Origin: Thermogemmata fonticola
Lineage (GTDB): Bacteria; Planctomycetota; Planctomycetia; Gemmatales; Gemmataceae
DNA length: 64,000 nt
Reading direction: 5' to 3'
Assembly: GCF_013694095.1 (NCBI RefSeq)
Contig: NZ_JACEFB010000008.1
Location: forward strand, 141,720-205,719
The translations under genes were made by a program, and so were the position numbers. Below the pieces are notes generated by a model. It searched no databases and was not told the DNA's origin. It worked only from the letters and a program-made list of their open reading frames with translations. Positions 41,101 to 49,900 of the stretch are shown piece after piece (position 1 is the stretch's first letter; each line of letters begins with the position of its first letter).

Positions 41101-43206
41101 AATACCGCCGCCGCGGGCCTCACCCCCCGCCGGACCATTCGGACCATTGGGGCTGTCCTGGCCGATAGCTTGATTGTCGATCACAAACGAACGGGCACGG
41201 ACAGTCACATCCCCTGCGCTGACGTAGATGCCCCCGCCGTAGGCGTTGCTGCCGGAGGCGCTCAGTCCGCCGCTTCCCCCACCGGCTGCCCCGGTATTGC
41301 CCGTCGCCACGTTGCTTTGCACATACCCGCCGTTGTCGATCAATACATCCCCGTTGCTCACATAGATTCCGCCGCCGCGAGCATCGCCCGAAAAGCCAGC
41401 ATTACTTCCTGTTCCGCCAATGCCACCCCGATCGGCAAACGCTATGTTGCTCACAATCCGCGAAGTAATGCCGATCAAAGTGCTAGTGCTGCCAACCACC
41501 GTGACATTCCCTGTGCCGACATACACGCCGCCGCCGTAGGCAACTCCGCCGATTCCTCCGGCCCCACCCGTTGCACCCGTTCCGCCCGGATTCCCTCCAT
41601 TGCCCCCCGGTCCAGCATTGGCTTCGTTGTTCCGCACAATCGTATTGTTCCGGATCGTCACACTCCCCGCCGGCACATATAGTCCGCCGCCATAAGCACT
41701 CCCGCCATTGCCACCGGCACCACCATCACCCGATGATCCCCCACTGCCGGCGTTTCCGTTTCCGCCGCGGCCGCCAGAGCCGCCACGAGCGGCATTGCTC
41801 ACGACCAAAGCGGAGCTTTCCAGCAAAATACTACCACTGGCGGTAAAGAGGCCGCCGCCCCGGGCCACGCCGGCATTTCCCCCCGCTCCACCCGCCCCGC
41901 CAGTACCCGAAGATGCTCCTCCTGCATTCCCGCCAGCTCCACCATTTCCCGCGGAGGCGACGTTAGTATTCGCATAAGCCGTTCCGCTCAAGGTAATGTC
42001 GCCGCTCGCCCAAATGGCACCGCCTCCGGCATTTCCTCCGATTCCGCCTACCCCACCGGCTCCGCCAGCTCCCAGCAGCGTGCCGCCGCCATTGCCGCCG
42101 TTGCCACCCGCTGCCGCAAAGGCACCATTGTTCTCCACCGAGGAAAACGACTCCACCCGCACACTTCCCGCTGCCGCATAAATCCCACCACCGGCTGCGG
42201 AACCGCCGTTGCCTCCCGCCCCCCCGTGGCCGCCACTTCCTGGAACTGAGACACTTCCCCCCGCTCCGCCATTCCCTCCCAGCCCCGCCGTCGCGGCATT
42301 GCTCAAGACCAAAGAAAATTGCCGGACAATGACATCCCCGGAAGCCGCATAGATGCCTCCCCCAAACGCCGAACCGCCATTACCTCCCGCCCCGCCATTG
42401 CCCGCCGTGCTGCCCGTATATCCCGCTCCACCATTTCCCCCCGCACCGCCCACAGCCCGGTTGTTCAAGATCTGCGAACTGTGAATGAGCACCGTGCCCG
42501 CCGACGAATAGATACCGCCTCCCAAAGCATTGCGGCCATTCCCTCCCGCTTGGCCATTCGGCGACGCCGACGTTCCCGCTGTGCCTGCTGCTCCTGCCGC
42601 CCCAAGGGCACTATTGCTGGCCACTACAGCATTCGTAAACGACACCGTTCCCCCATCATTGAGCACCCCTCCGCCCCAAGCATCGGTATCTCCCGGACTT
42701 ACCGCCGCCGTGCCGTTATCAACCGCCCTTCCCCCGATGATCTCAACATTGTTGAAACGCACGATCACATTAGGACCCAAGATATGAAAAACCCGGTCTT
42801 GAACGGTTTGCTGAATCGTCGCTCGAACCGGTCCCAGCCCAATGATGGTGATCGTCTTCGTACCCGCCAGAAATCCCACATTCCGAATGTCCAGATCGCC
42901 ATCGATGTTATCGTTGTCCTGACCCGTGGTATTTGCCCGTGTCAGTTGATAGAGTGCCCCGATTTGCAACTGAATCGTGTCCGTCGGGTCCGAACTGGTG
43001 TTAGCTTGCTGAATCGCCCAGCGCAAGCTGTTGACCGTGCCGTCCGATGCGGAAGGATCAGCGGTGAACACCGCAGGGGCCTGTCGGGATTCCAGCCATT
43101 CCAAACGGAGCACGCTTTCGAGCGCTGGGCTGCGGCGAATGGGGCGAACCGGTTGCATCCAACGTGTGACGGACTTCAGCCAACGGGACGGGATACGTCG
43201 GGTCAT
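38140..43206 (-). CDS. PGRS-like glycine-rich beta-helix surface protein with FG-GAP repeats
   Basis: 1688 aa. The ATG at 43206 follows gaggag; the frame upstream to 43386 is non-coding. Residues 1-32 are basic with no hydrophobic core, then comes LRLEWLESRQAPAVF (33-47), the LE-x-LE-x-R motif of planctomycete surface proteins. Residues about 175-1215 hold 21 modules. Each has one beta-helix rung (GGGIYVxxGxVTVxxSxxxxNxA) and a Gly/Ala/Asn loop (GGAGGNGG types), like mycobacterial PE_PGRS without a PE domain. A polymorphic-repeat end (RAFGGAPDIGAIEG) leads to FG-GAP repeats from about 1325 (VADVNGDGLKDVIVA; AAGDVNNDGFADIIVG; SVDVNLDGHDRLLLG). Likely exported and Ca2+-binding; function unknown. 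The TPR-sulfotransferase gene starts 7 bp downstream. Confidence 0.85.
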   Translation of the reverse strand: MTRRIPSRWLKSVTRWMQPVRPIRRSPALESVLRLEWLESRQAPAVFTADPSASDGTVNSLRWAIQQANTSSDPTDTIQLQIGALYQLTRANTTGQDNDNIDGDLDIRNVGFLAGTKTITIIGLGPVRATIQQTVQDRVFHILGPNVIVRFNNVEIIGGRAVDNGTAAVSPGDTDAWGGGVLNDGGTVSFTNAVVASNSALGAAGAAGTAGTSASPNGQAGGNGRNALGGGIYSSAGTVLIHSSQILNNRAVGGAGGNGGAGYTGSTAGNGGAGGNGGSAFGGGIYAASGDVIVRQFSLVLSNAATAGLGGNGGAGGSVSVPGSGGHGGAGGNGGSAAGGGIYAAAGSVRVESFSSVENNGAFAAAGGNGGNGGGTLLGAGGAGGVGGIGGNAGGGAIWASGDITLSGTAYANTNVASAGNGGAGGNAGGASSGTGGAGGAGGNAGVARGGGLFTASGSILLESSALVVSNAARGGSGGRGGNGNAGSGGSSGDGGAGGNGGSAYGGGLYVPAGSVTIRNNTIVRNNEANAGPGGNGGNPGGTGATGGAGGIGGVAYGGGVYVGTGNVTVVGSTSTLIGITSRIVSNIAFADRGGIGGTGSNAGFSGDARGGGIYVSNGDVLIDNGGYVQSNVATGNTGAAGGGSGGLSASGSNAYGGGIYVSAGDVTVRARSFVIDNQAIGQDSPNGPNGPAGGEARGGGIYVGAGNVTVDDNSGVNNNLAEAGRGGNATGTGGSGGAGGDAFGGGIYAGNGSVTVDRSSRINNNTARAGSGGNGAVGSTAATSGLTAGTGGAGGDGGHAYGGGIYVAAGSVTMTLDRSAVISDNQVQAGNGGNGGAGGNGTVANANGGAGGAGGTGGWALGAGLYLDGGVSLVLQGSSRVENNRATAGTGGNGGTGGTASGPLSFGGIGGDGGGGGWAAGGGVFLSSSAVTQTITGQALIQNNTATGGNGGNGSAGGTAGSNSGNGGAGGAGGDGQGGGVYFEGGTLLIQSATLRSNAVNSGNGGAGGVGGAGGATTNPGNGGQGGSGGNAQGGGLYTLDGDITLQTVSIEGNSAGNSAGSGAGGGGGAPGAGTGGIGGNGGAGGVRAGGGLYVAAGTANVLIRSSSITQNTLAFNGGGAGGTGGTGGGLPGTGGDVLGGGVYLANDYTLLSNSTVGGNVARAGGSSSTIVGASHGGGVYIASTAVADVHNTTVSFNIAFDEGGGIYNAGDLQLISTLISNNSSTLTPQADLTHAGVAIAGNHNLIQTNAGHPFINGVNFNIVGVSSLAINQGATLTTASNGTKYYPFLGSSVAYNAGSNPDSLGTDQRGVGFPRAFGGAPDIGAIEGASPGGLLPVPFVVTSTGNGFVRIINPSTRTVLQYFRPFGAGYRGVYSVAVADVNGDGLKDVIVATRGPFNGRVRVYDGGAVITPGVNFNDPSTWPTFLTPATGLTNPAIANIKVLGSYKGGLTVAAGDVNNDGFADIIVGTTAGSTLPGATIGRNTTGSPSGPPVILPGAVARVGVYDRTGALLAPIIRPFGNNYAGGVTVAAGNITGSAAAEIVVGRGSGAGRIKVYQFVAGNLVQFGSTLVPFTTPPQATQVFTVDTDGNGIKEFGAAYQVGNTVQVRVYDSAGTVIASYTAATGVQTFGVGSVDVNLDGHDRLLLGIQTASPGLQLRILDPLTGTLQDGFNTFVLVLNGISVAGV

Positions 43207-43551
43207 GGTGCCAACTCCTCGGTGTGTCACTAACGTTGTTGAGGGGGTAGAGTTTCCCAACTGCAACCCCCTAGTCCCCGTCACATCCCAAACGAGACCA
43301 GAGGGAAAGCACAGAACTCCATTTGTGAAGTATAACCCCTGTTGATCCTGATGAAAGAGGAAATCTAGAAAAAATAGATCGGCCAATCTGACCCCTCAAC
43401 TTGACTTATCCTTATCCCTGCTTTCCTCTGAATTCTCCCTATCGGAATAACACTCTGGACTGGAGGCGGTTTCCATAAAAAAATAACAGGGGTTGCACGT
43501 CCACCCCTGCCTGGCTTCTCACCGAAACTCCATCCTTCATTCCAAATCCAT
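43207..43551. other. Intergenic region before the PGRS-like gene
   Basis: 345 bp, AT-richer than its surroundings. It carries the BBP7 gene 3' side and the PGRS-like promoter and ribosome site (gaggag near 43217). A short frame here contains no recognisable motif. No terminator with a clear T-run was found. Confidence 0.4.
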
Positions 43552-44988
43552 TCAGTAATACAATTCCAGAGCAAAGTTAATCCCTTGCAGCCACACGCTT
43601 TCGCTCTTGAAGGTCACTGCCGGGAAAGCCCCGGGATTGCTGATGCCAAAGTTGGTATCCGTCGGCACCAAAGCGGGATTGACACGCCGGTCGATGCTGC
43701 TCGTGGGGCGGATGACATTATTCCAGTAGAGGGCGGAATACCCTGCGTGCAGCCGCACATACCGGGTGGGCAGGAAGACCATGCTCACCCCCAACTCCGG
43801 GATGACGCCGAACTCCGAGCGCTTGTGCACACCGATGTTCGAGGATTGGGCCAGAATACCACCCACCTCCGCGAAGCGCCCGACGGTGGTGTCCGCCACC
43901 GATATGCCTTCAATCTTCAAAGTTTGCTGGGTGACGCCCAACGCTACCTTGTAGTAACCCTGGAACGCCAGCCAATCATACCCCGACTGCCAGCGGAAGC
44001 GCCCCCCCAAATTCACACCGTTGAACTGGTTCATCGTCTTGAAGCGATCGAAATCGGTCACCGTATCGGGAGCACTAATCGTGGCACCGGCGAAGGTAAT
44101 ACTGCCTCCCGTCGGTTGCAAAAAGTCGAAGATCCGCAAGTCTTCCTCCAACTGCATCCGGCGATAACCCAGCAACCAATCCACATCCAAATACGGCGTT
44201 AACTTGACATTATAACGGGCATGGGTCTCATAACCGAATAATTGCTGCCGAGCATCAATCCTTGTATATCCGACAATATCGTTGGGTGTCGAAGTCCGGT
44301 AAGACCCCTCGGAATTGGTGAGGGTATCGAAGACAGGCCGGGCGATGAACGGCGCACCGTTGGCATCGGAAGATACCGTATAGCGTGTGTGTTGCGGCCA
44401 GAAGACAAATCCGCGGAACTCTACATACAAGCGATCATTGAGATTCACACCCAACTCAGCCGTCATACCATGGAGATTGCCAAAGCGGAACTGTTCATCC
44501 CCATAGAGAATGCGGGTGCCCGGCTGCCCCAAGGCTCCCGGTCGCAAGTCCGCTACGTCTCCTTGCGTCACCAGGGGAGTGGCCAGCTTCGGCCGCGTCA
44601 GCCAGCCCATCAGATAGCCCCCCGATATCCACACCGTCTCGGTCCCGAACGAGGACGGCGGATCCATCACTGCGGAGGACAGAGTCGCAAATGGTGACGC
44701 CATCATGCCACCATAGACGCCGTTGGGTAGCATTCCTGGAGCCGGTGCTGGCGCTGTGTCTTTGGCTCCGTTGACAGCCGGTTGTCCCACGGGAGCATCC
44801 CCCGCCATCCGCAGGGGTGCTGGCTCCGGCACCGCCGCTGTCGGAGTCACGGCGCTTGGAGCGACACCGCCTATCCCGCCTCCAGGCCGTACCACTGCAT
44901 ACCCAGGCTGGCCCGGCTGTGCGTACACCCATCCCCCACACGCCAGCATCGCCAGCCCCCACCCCATGGCTAAGACTTTGCGCATCAT
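43552..44988 (-). CDS. BBP7-type outer-membrane beta-barrel protein
   Basis: 478 aa. Two adjacent ATGs (44988, 44985) follow agguggga-type sequence; the upstream frame to 45018 is unlikely. A signal peptide (VLAMGWGLAMLACGGWVYA-QP) is followed by a Pro/Gly/Ala-rich linker to about residue 90. From VWISGGYLMGWLTRP onward come alternating strands (FRFGNLHGMTAELGVNLNDRLYVEFRGFVF; NVKLTPYLDVDWLLGYRRMQLEED; GVNLGGRFRWQSGYDWLAFQGYYKVALG) and the barrel ends FALELYY with aromatic C-terminal residues, as outer-membrane barrels do. This matches the planctomycete BBP7 family. Ligand unknown. It sits between surface-protein genes on the same strand. Confidence 0.88.
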   Translation of the reverse strand: MMRKVLAMGWGLAMLACGGWVYAQPGQPGYAVVRPGGGIGGVAPSAVTPTAAVPEPAPLRMAGDAPVGQPAVNGAKDTAPAPAPGMLPNGVYGGMMASPFATLSSAVMDPPSSFGTETVWISGGYLMGWLTRPKLATPLVTQGDVADLRPGALGQPGTRILYGDEQFRFGNLHGMTAELGVNLNDRLYVEFRGFVFWPQHTRYTVSSDANGAPFIARPVFDTLTNSEGSYRTSTPNDIVGYTRIDARQQLFGYETHARYNVKLTPYLDVDWLLGYRRMQLEEDLRIFDFLQPTGGSITFAGATISAPDTVTDFDRFKTMNQFNGVNLGGRFRWQSGYDWLAFQGYYKVALGVTQQTLKIEGISVADTTVGRFAEVGGILAQSSNIGVHKRSEFGVIPELGVSMVFLPTRYVRLHAGYSALYWNNVIRPTSSIDRRVNPALVPTDTNFGISNPGAFPAVTFKSESVWLQGINFALELYY

Positions 44989-45400
44989 CGTCCCACCTGC
45001 TGGTCCGAGTTTCCCCATAAGGACTACGCTTCCGGGCAGTCTCTACCCTCTTATCGGCACGAAATGCCTCAAAATGGAGCGATTTTAGCGAAAAATACTG
45101 CTTCAACGACTATGCCGCTCGACTCGCCTGCCCTGACTGTTCGCTAATTTCCCCTTCCTCGGCACCCTATCCACTTCCCGAACTCGACACACTCTCCGCC
45201 GCTGACCCTAAACTCTGACCTCAACTCCGAGCGTGCATTGATCCTCTCTACAATCCTGTCACTGGTTCTGGAAATAGAATCCATGACACATAGCAGATGG
45301 CTCATAACTTTTCCTCTGGAATGGGAAAAGCTATGAGCCATCGAAGAGACGATGTTGGAGAATCTAGAGAACGGATATGAACCCCGTCACATAACAGATA
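44989..45400. other. Intergenic region between the giant gene and BBP7
   Basis: 412 bp. It holds the near-perfect hairpin at 45297-45341 after the giant gene's stop and must hold the BBP7 promoter on the minus strand. AT-rich in 45,100-45,300. No gene seen. Confidence 0.45.
45297..45341 (-). terminator. Long inverted repeat after the giant gene
   Basis: ATGGCTCATAACTTTTCC (45297-45314) pairs with its mirror at 45324-45341 across a 9-base loop. The 18-bp stem has one wobble. It begins 60 bp after the stop codon at 45401. No T-run follows, so it may be a bidirectional terminator or mRNA-stabilising hairpin. Confidence 0.55.
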
Positions 45401-46931
45401 TCACGTATTTCTTCCGATGGTGAAGTCCCAGGTGACCGTCGTCGCACTCCCCAAATAATTCCCATCCCCATCATACACCGCCCGCACCACATGACGACCC
45501 ACCGGCAAACCCCGCACCAACACCAAACGCGCCACCCCACGACTGTCCAACAAACCCACACCACGCTCCACACCATCCACTATAAACCGCACCACCCCCC
45601 CAGGCACGCCACCTCCCGGCGCCAACGCCACCACCCGCGCCACCAACTCCAAACGACGACCACCCACCCCCGTCGAACGACTCAACTCCACACCCGTCCG
45701 ACACCGCAACACCACCTGATCATACTCCCCAACACTCCCCAACACATTCCCATCCCCCAAATACTCCGCCTCGATCCGATGTACCCCCACCCCCAAACCA
45801 CGTACCCGCAACACCGCCACCCCACTACCATCCAACACCGCACTCCCCAACACCACACCCGCCCCAACATCCCGAAACACCACCTGACCCGTCGCCACTC
45901 CCACCGACGGACTCAACGCCCGCACCACCGCACGCAACTCCACCTCCCCACCATACCGCGACGGATTCCCCACACCACTCACCTCCACCTCACTCCCCAC
46001 CGCATTCACCTCATGCAACACCACACCACTCCATACACCCCCCGCAAAATCCACATCCCCCAAATACTCCGCCTCCAACTGATGTACACCCACCCCCAAA
46101 CTCGTCACCGTCACCACCGCACGCGATACACCCGCCCCCACCCCCACCAACACCCCACGACCCACCTCCACCCCATCCGACACAAAACGCACCACCCCCG
46201 TCGGCGTCAACACCGGCGCCGAACCACCATCCACCACCTCCGCCGTCAACGCCAACGGCTCACCATACACCGTCGGACTCCCAGGACTCACCTGCAACAC
46301 CACACTGCTCCCACGCGTCGCCGGAGGACGTACCTCCTGCTGCAACACCCCACTCACCGACCGTGCATACACCACACTCCCACTGTACCGCGCCACCACA
46401 TCATGCACCCCTACACCCAAACCCGATACCGTCAACTCCGCACGCGACACCCCGTCCCGCACACGACGCAACACCCCATAACCCAACAAACTCCCATCCG
46501 CATAAAACGCCACCGTCCCCGTCGGCGTCAGTGCCCCATCCACCCCATCCCGTACCACCGCCACAAACGTCACCGGCACCCCAACATTCGACGGATTCAT
46601 ACTCGAACGCAACACCACCTGACTCAACCGATCCCCATTCGCCACCACCTCCACCCCCACCAATCCCGACACGCTCCCCCCATAACTCCCATCCCCCATA
46701 TACTCCGCACGCACCCGATGCACACCCAACGGACCACCCACATGCGACCACAACACCGCACGACCGCTCCCATCCACCACCGCAGACCCCAACACCCGAT
46801 TCCGCGTCACATCCCGAAACACCACCACCCCCGTCGGCGTCCCAGCTCCCGGAGCCACCACACCCACCTCCGCCTCCAAACGCACCGCCTGCAACGCCAC
46901 CGCACGACCCGGACGAACAGACAACACCGTC
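45401..46931 (-). repeat. C-terminal cassette, copy 1
   Basis: About 1.53 kb coding for the last 510 residues of the 4124-aa protein. It matches 58057-59587 at a constant offset of 12,656 bp without indels. From 45670 to 46931 I found one base difference (46736); from 45401 to 45669 differences are frequent (about one in ten). Codons in about 45,437-46,929 end almost only in G or T. Confidence 0.9.
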
Positions 46932-49900
46932 TGAGTACTGGCAGGATTCACCGTCTGGAGGAATGTCCCGGAGCTTTGTGCGAACAGGCTGTCACCATTA
47001 TAAATCGCAGTGATGGCGACGCTGTTACCCACGGGCAGATCGAAAGGTGCTGTGGTGAACGTTGCCACGCCGCCACTCAGAGTGGCCGTACCCAGAATGG
47101 TGCTGCCGAGACGGAAGGTCACCGTACCCGTGGGAACGCCGCTTCCCACTGTCGGCGCGACCGTGGCCCGCAAGGTGACAGGTTGGCCATAGACGCTGGG
47201 GTTGGTCAACGAAGTCAGTGTCGTGGTGGTGCCGGTAAGCACCGTGTGGCTGGCTGAAGCGCTGGTGCCATTGAAGTTGCTATCGCCCGCATACGTCACA
47301 CTGACGGTGCCCGTGCCGAAGGGCAGACTGTTGGCCGGGGCCGTGATACTCGCCTGGCTGACGCCGTTGACAATGGTAATGGCAGCACTGCCCAACGGAT
47401 TGCCATTGTAGAAGAAGTCAACCGTGCCTGTGGGATTGCCGCCGCCGGGGGACACCGGCTGGATCGTCGCGGTGAATGTCACCGGTTGATCGATCCCCGA
47501 AGGATTGAAGGAGGCGGTGATAACAGCACTTGTGCTGGCTTTGTTGACATCCTGGCTGAGGCTGCCGGAGCTGGACGAGTAATTGGTGGATCCAAGGTAG
47601 TTGGCGGTAATGGTCAGACCGGTGCCCACAGGGAGTTGGCCCACGGTGGTCGTGTAACTGGCTGCGCCGCTGGCATCGAGCGTGGCGCTCCCCAGCAAAG
47701 TGGGACCAAGATAGAACTCCACCGTTCCGGTCGGGACTCCCGCGCCCGGTGACACCGGGGCGACAATAGCCGTGAAGGTCACCGCTTGGCCATAGACCGC
47801 CGGATTGGCCGAGCTGGACAAGGTGGTGGTCGTCGCCGCGGGATTGACCGTGTGTGTGATGGTATTGGTGCTGGAGTTGAACTGCGGACTGCCAGTGTAC
47901 TGGGCCGTAATGGTCAGGTTGCCCACCGGCAGTTGGAAGGCCGTCGTCGTGAAGGTAGCTACGCCTCCTACCAAATTGGCGGTACCGAGCACAGTGCTGC
48001 CGAGGAGGAACGTCACTGAACCCGTCGGAGTCCCTGCGCCGGGAGAGACCGGCGAGACTGTCGCTGTGAAGGTAACCGGCTGGCCATAGACGGATGAACC
48101 CGGCGACTGAGTCAGATTGATCGCGGTATTGGCCTTGTTGACCTGCTGGGTCAAGCTGGCGGTGCTGGAATTGTAGTTGCTATCGCCCTGATACTCCGCG
48201 GTGATGGTCAGCCCCGTGCTGACAGGCAGTTGACCCAGCGTCGTGGTGTAGGTAGCCACACCACTGGCGTTGAGAGTGCCTGTACCCAGGATCAGCGAAC
48301 CGCGGCGGAACAACACGGTGCCGGTTGGCGTTGCTCCCCCGGTGATGCCGGTCACTGTGGCAGTGAAGGTCACGGGTTGGCCGTACACCGACGGATTGAC
48401 GGAGGACATGATCGTCGTGGTGCTATTGGCCTTGGTGATGTCGTAGTTGAGCGTGTTGGAGGTGCTGGAGAGGTAATAGGCCGGCGAGCCATCGCCGTTG
48501 TACACGGCTGTGAAGGTTTGCGGGCCGGCGGCGGGCGGCGGTGAGAGCGTCCCAGTGTTGAGGGTGGCCACACCGCTGCTGTCCAGCGCCACGGTCGCCA
48601 AGAGCGTGCTCCCTTGGTAGAAGCTCACCGTGCCCTGTGGCGGATGGACGGTGCCGCTGATGCGCGGATTGATCACACTGACCACAGTGGCAGTCAGAGT
48701 GAAGCCCTGGCCATACGACGGCGGCGAGGAGGGGCCGGTGAGCGTCGTGGTCGTCGGTGCCGCGGTGATATCCACATCCAGAGTCGCACTGGCGGGATTG
48801 AACACCTGTTGATTGCTGCTATTCTGGCCGTTGTAGTTGACCGAGAAGTTGTGCGTACCCAGGTCGAGCGGCCCCCACTGTGTGGGATCAAACGCCGCCT
48901 GGCCGCTGGAGTCGATCGTCACAGTTTGCGTCTGAACATTCCCATTGGGATCGGTATAGGTGAAGATCACCGAGCCGCTCGGCAGGGGCGCCAATGGTTC
49001 AGGGGTGAGGGTGGCGATCACCGTAAATGGCTGGCCGTACACCGGCGAGGTGACTGAAGTCGTCAACTGGATGCTGACATTGGCCAGCTCGCGCGTCAGA
49101 ACCACCTGGTTGTTGAAGTAATTGGCAACGAATTTGACCCCGCCGATGTAGACAATCGTGGCGCCATTGGCCCCGGTGAGAGTCGGTGTCGTGCTGGGAC
49201 CGGCGAATTGACCACTGACTGTGCCGCCAGTCGTCTGGATGATGGTAAAGGCATCGCCAACGTTGATGGAATTGGCCGCGGTACCAGTCAGGGTCGCCGA
49301 ACCCAGATCAATGTTGCCCGTGACGTTGAGCTGATCATGGTTTGCAGGGGACACCAAATCGACCGAGAAGATCGTTTGAGGATTCCAGGCGGTATTCCCC
49401 GCACTGAGGGTGCCCACGGTGCTGCCGGAGACGGTGTCGCCCGGTCGGACAGCTCCGCCGCTGCTGGTGACGGTTAGGGCGCCGACGGTGCCCGTCCCTT
49501 GCAACGTGCCGCCGTTGATCTGAACGGTGCCGAGCGTGCCGAGAACCTCCACGGTTCCGGCGTCGATGATGGTGCGAGACTGATTGTTGGCGGGTGTGCC
49601 GGAGGGGAATTGCAAGGTGCCGCCGCCGACTTTGCGCAGTTCGCCGCTGCCGCTTTGCACGCCGCCGCTGAGAGTCAACAGGCTGCCACTGGCCACATCG
49701 ATCGTCGAATCGCTCGCCAGGAAGACGGGGCCGTTCCAGGTGTTGTCCCCGGCGAGGTTCCGCAAAGAGCCGGCATTACCCACCACGCTACCATGGAGGG
49801 TCAAATGCTTGTTGGCAATTGTCAGGTTGCCGCTGGAGCCATCGAGTTCCAGGGTCGCTCCATCCCAAACTCGGACATTGACGCCGCCGCGCGCCACGAA

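Noticed and set aside
45401..46931. Diversity-generating retroelement variable region
   Set aside because: Two similar 3' ends could suggest template and variable repeats, but the copies are both coding, nearly identical and show no adenine-specific changes. No reverse transcriptase is in the window.
45491..47257. Long plus-strand open frame (588 codons), His/Thr/Arg/Pro-rich
   Set aside because: It lies wholly opposite the codon-biased 3' part of the giant gene. The G/T-ending sense codons remove stop codons from this antisense frame. No ribosome site and no protein character.
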